From positions 1 through 64,000 of the forward strand of contig RECP01000068.1 in the NCBI GenBank assembly GCA_007693945.1: a DNA stretch of 64,000 bases, given 5' to 3'. The notes beneath the pieces are model-generated. The model searched no databases and was not told the origin of the DNA. It saw only the letters and a list, made by a program, of their open reading frames with translations. Positions 62,581 through 64,000 of the stretch are shown in pieces (position 1 is the first letter of the stretch; each line of letters begins with the position of its first letter). This DNA comes from Spirochaetaceae bacterium. Lineage in GTDB: Bacteria > Spirochaetota > Spirochaetia > DSM-27196 > PWMO01. The position numbers and the translations under genes are program-made.

Positions 62581-62589
62581 TGCTATACT
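62581..62589 (+). promoter_or_regulatory. Extended -10 promoter, leaderless configuration
   Basis: TGCTATACT is a TGn extended -10 with TATACT (five of six). Seven bases separate it from the ATG at 62597, and no Shine-Dalgarno sequence is present, so transcription probably begins at the start codon. No convincing -35 box. Confidence 0.55.
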
Positions 62590-62596
62590 GCGTGCG

Positions 62597-64000
62597 ATGA
62601 ACGGATCGTTGCGGCGACTTCTGGTCGCGTTCTTGCTGGGCCTGGCGATGGTTTCGCCGATTACCGCGCAGTATTTCTCTCAGCGGCAGGAAATCGCGAT
62701 CTTCCGCCTCAGCTACTACGGCGAGCCGCGTGACCCGGTTCCCGAGCGTCAGACCGTGGTGCAGCTCGGCCGCGTGTTTCGCTACGAGCGGCGTGTCGAG
62801 TCCCGCACGTCGGAGATTTTCCGTCAGGCCGTCGGGGCCGTGGACGAGCAGATCCGCAGCGTATTCATCAATCTGGGGCGGTTTGACGTCATAGGTTTGA
62901 CTCACCGGCTCGACTATGAGAATGTCGGGGCGTTTGCCGATGCGCTGCGCCGCTATCGGGAAGACACGGCTGTGTTTCCCGAGGCAGTTCTGCTGGGACA
63001 GGAGGCGTTTACCGCCGAGGAGCTCGAGCGCATCGGCGGCGGTTTCATTGTGGTGATCCCGTCGGTGTCGTTCTACAACCTGGCTCAGGAGCGCGACGGG
63101 GACTACCGGGCGACCATCGAAACCTCGTTCACCTTTCTGGATGTAGAGAACCTGTCCACCGTCGGTCAGTTCTTTGTGGAGACTTCGGGGTCGCACCGTG
63201 ATGCGGTAAGCGCAATGCGCGCGGCGGTCAACGGCATTGCACCGCAGTTGGTGTACCGTATTCGCGACATGGACGTCTTTCGTATCCGGACCGGAATTCT
63301 GGAAGTCAGCCGGCGCAGCGTGATCATCGAGTTCGGCCACAACATGGGCATCCGGCGCGGTGACGAGTACGCCATTGTTGCGCCGCGCATCACGGCCCTG
63401 GGACACCAGACGGTTGACGAGACCGGGGTGATCGTCGTGCGCGAGGTGCGCGAAGAGTACTCGGTCGGACACCTGCTCTACGCGCGTGAGGGGCCCTACG
63501 TGGGTGACCAGCTGCGCGAGGTACCGCGTCTGGGCGCCGACATCATGATCTACGGCAACACGTTTGTCGACCTCGCCGAACAGCGTACGGTTTTTGCCGC
63601 GGGCCTCAAGGCGGTGCTCAGTCGCGGGTACTTCAACTTTCGCCCGTTGATCGGTATGGAGATACCGTTCACCGGAACGGTGCTCGGGCTGCTGTTCCCG
63701 ATGAACATCTACCTCGGGGGTGAGTTCAACCAGTACCTCGGCCGGGTCAAACTGACGCCGAGCTTCGGCTTCGGTCTGGGGGGCGGGGTGCCGTTCAACC
63801 CGGGTCTCTTTGGAGATGATTTCTTCGCCAGTCACTTCGGCGGCAGTGCTCGTCTTACCCTCAACGTACTGCTGAACCGCGACACACTGCTCTTCCTCGA
63901 GGGCGGCTATGCGCGCTGGGTCGGCTTCTACGACGGATTGGTGCCGTCCGAGCTTACGCGCTTTTTCGACGGATACGGTGGAATTCTGATCGGGGCAGGG
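62597..64000 (+). CDS. Exported envelope protein, 3' truncated by the window
   Basis: A frame of 468 codons without stop to the last base. MNGSLRRLLVAFLLGLAMVSPITA is a signal peptide. The mature part begins YFSQRQEIAIFRLSYYGEPRD, then DEQIRSVFINLGRFDVIGL, the kind of sequence seen in CsgG-like and TolB-like periplasmic proteins that build a name-value activity from many factors. The visible end (FRPLIGMEIPFTGTVLGLLFPMNIYLGGEFNQYLG) turns into amphipathic strands of an outer-membrane barrel. Possibly a periplasmic module fused to a barrel; function not known. Partner of the lipoprotein just upstream. Confidence 0.75.
   Translation, partial: MNGSLRRLLVAFLLGLAMVSPITAQYFSQRQEIAIFRLSYYGEPRDPVPERQTVVQLGRVFRYERRVESRTSEIFRQAVGAVDEQIRSVFINLGRFDVIGLTHRLDYENVGAFADALRRYREDTAVFPEAVLLGQEAFTAEELERIGGGFIVVIPSVSFYNLAQERDGDYRATIETSFTFLDVENLSTVGQFFVETSGSHRDAVSAMRAAVNGIAPQLVYRIRDMDVFRIRTGILEVSRRSVIIEFGHNMGIRRGDEYAIVAPRITALGHQTVDETGVIVVREVREEYSVGHLLYAREGPYVGDQLREVPRLGADIMIYGNTFVDLAEQRTVFAAGLKAVLSRGYFNFRPLIGMEIPFTGTVLGLLFPMNIYLGGEFNQYLGRVKLTPSFGFGLGGGVPFNPGLFGDDFFASHFGGSARLTLNVLLNRDTLLFLEGGYARWVGFYDGLVPSELTRFFDGYGGILIGAG

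Noticed and set aside
62096-63835. Long open frame of 579 codons on the minus strand
   Set aside because: It lies antisense across the LamG lipoprotein and the exported envelope protein, whose plus-strand frames have signal peptides and domain patterns. The minus frame is a GC-rich shadow full of Arg, Gln and His with no fold.
1-64000. CRISPR arrays, insertion sequences, prophage genes, integrases and rRNA
   Set aside because: No regular repeat-spacer pattern, transposase motif, integrase or rRNA sequence was seen anywhere in the window.

Overview
The window is high-GC, densely packed bacterial chromosome (about 50 protein genes and one tRNA in 64 kb, almost no spare sequence). I infer a free-living spirochaete of the Spirochaetales type. 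The basis is the gene set: several class III nucleotide cyclases including a CHASE2 receptor, a methyl-accepting chemotaxis protein, a FloA/NfeD operon, many lipoproteins with loose lipoboxes, and binding proteins whose mature ends read ARGAAE or AGRAE. This is family knowledge plus inference; no rRNA or marker gene settles it.

Layout. 1-6.8 kb: end of a large beta-rich surface protein with a FlgD-like tail, two lipoproteins, Bcp peroxiredoxin, a family 2 glycosyltransferase and a GNAT-like protein. 6.8-12.6 kb: aldo/keto reductase, CHASE2 adenylate/guanylate cyclase and, divergent from it, an intact cyclase paired with a catalytically degenerate paralogue. 12.6-19.4 kb: ABM monooxygenase, a basic conserved protein, the NfeD-NfeD-FloA-unknown operon, an M23 peptidase lipoprotein and a thioredoxin-like protein. 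19.4-24.5 kb: a hydroxyacid dehydrogenase, and an operon of two outer-membrane-type proteins with a PAS-GAF-GGDEF enzyme. 24.5-28.2 kb: uronate catabolism (uxaC, SDR uxuB) and an MFS transporter. 28.4-33.8 kb: gnd, a chemotaxis receptor, AlgH and AvtA-like aminotransferase.

33.9-43.4 kb is a sugar-catabolism block of visibly lower GC: two Gfo/Idh/MocA dehydrogenases, a ribose-type ABC importer, a NagB-like isomerase, a NagA-like deacetylase and a URO-D-fold protein. It ends beside the 3' side of a tRNA-Arg(CCU) gene, which suggests acquisition. 43.6-53.5 kb holds an SDR, a GH13 alpha-glucosidase, three secreted or outer-membrane proteins, glnA, pepT and alr. 53.8-60.5 kb: a DMT transporter, then a tightly overlapping leftward operon joining a shrunken cyclase/ATPase/TPR protein, two acyltransferases of the aminolipid type and a TauA-like taurine importer. 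60.7-64 kb: a LamG-type lipoprotein and the start of an outer-membrane protein that runs off the window.

Two things stand out. The acyltransferase-taurine importer operon suggests a taurine-containing aminolipid. At least five genes (24451-, 46216-, 51034+, 53474-, 62597+) have a good -10 box only 6 to 8 bases before the start codon and no Shine-Dalgarno sequence, so they probably make leaderless mRNAs, while operon-internal genes have strong GGAGG sites.
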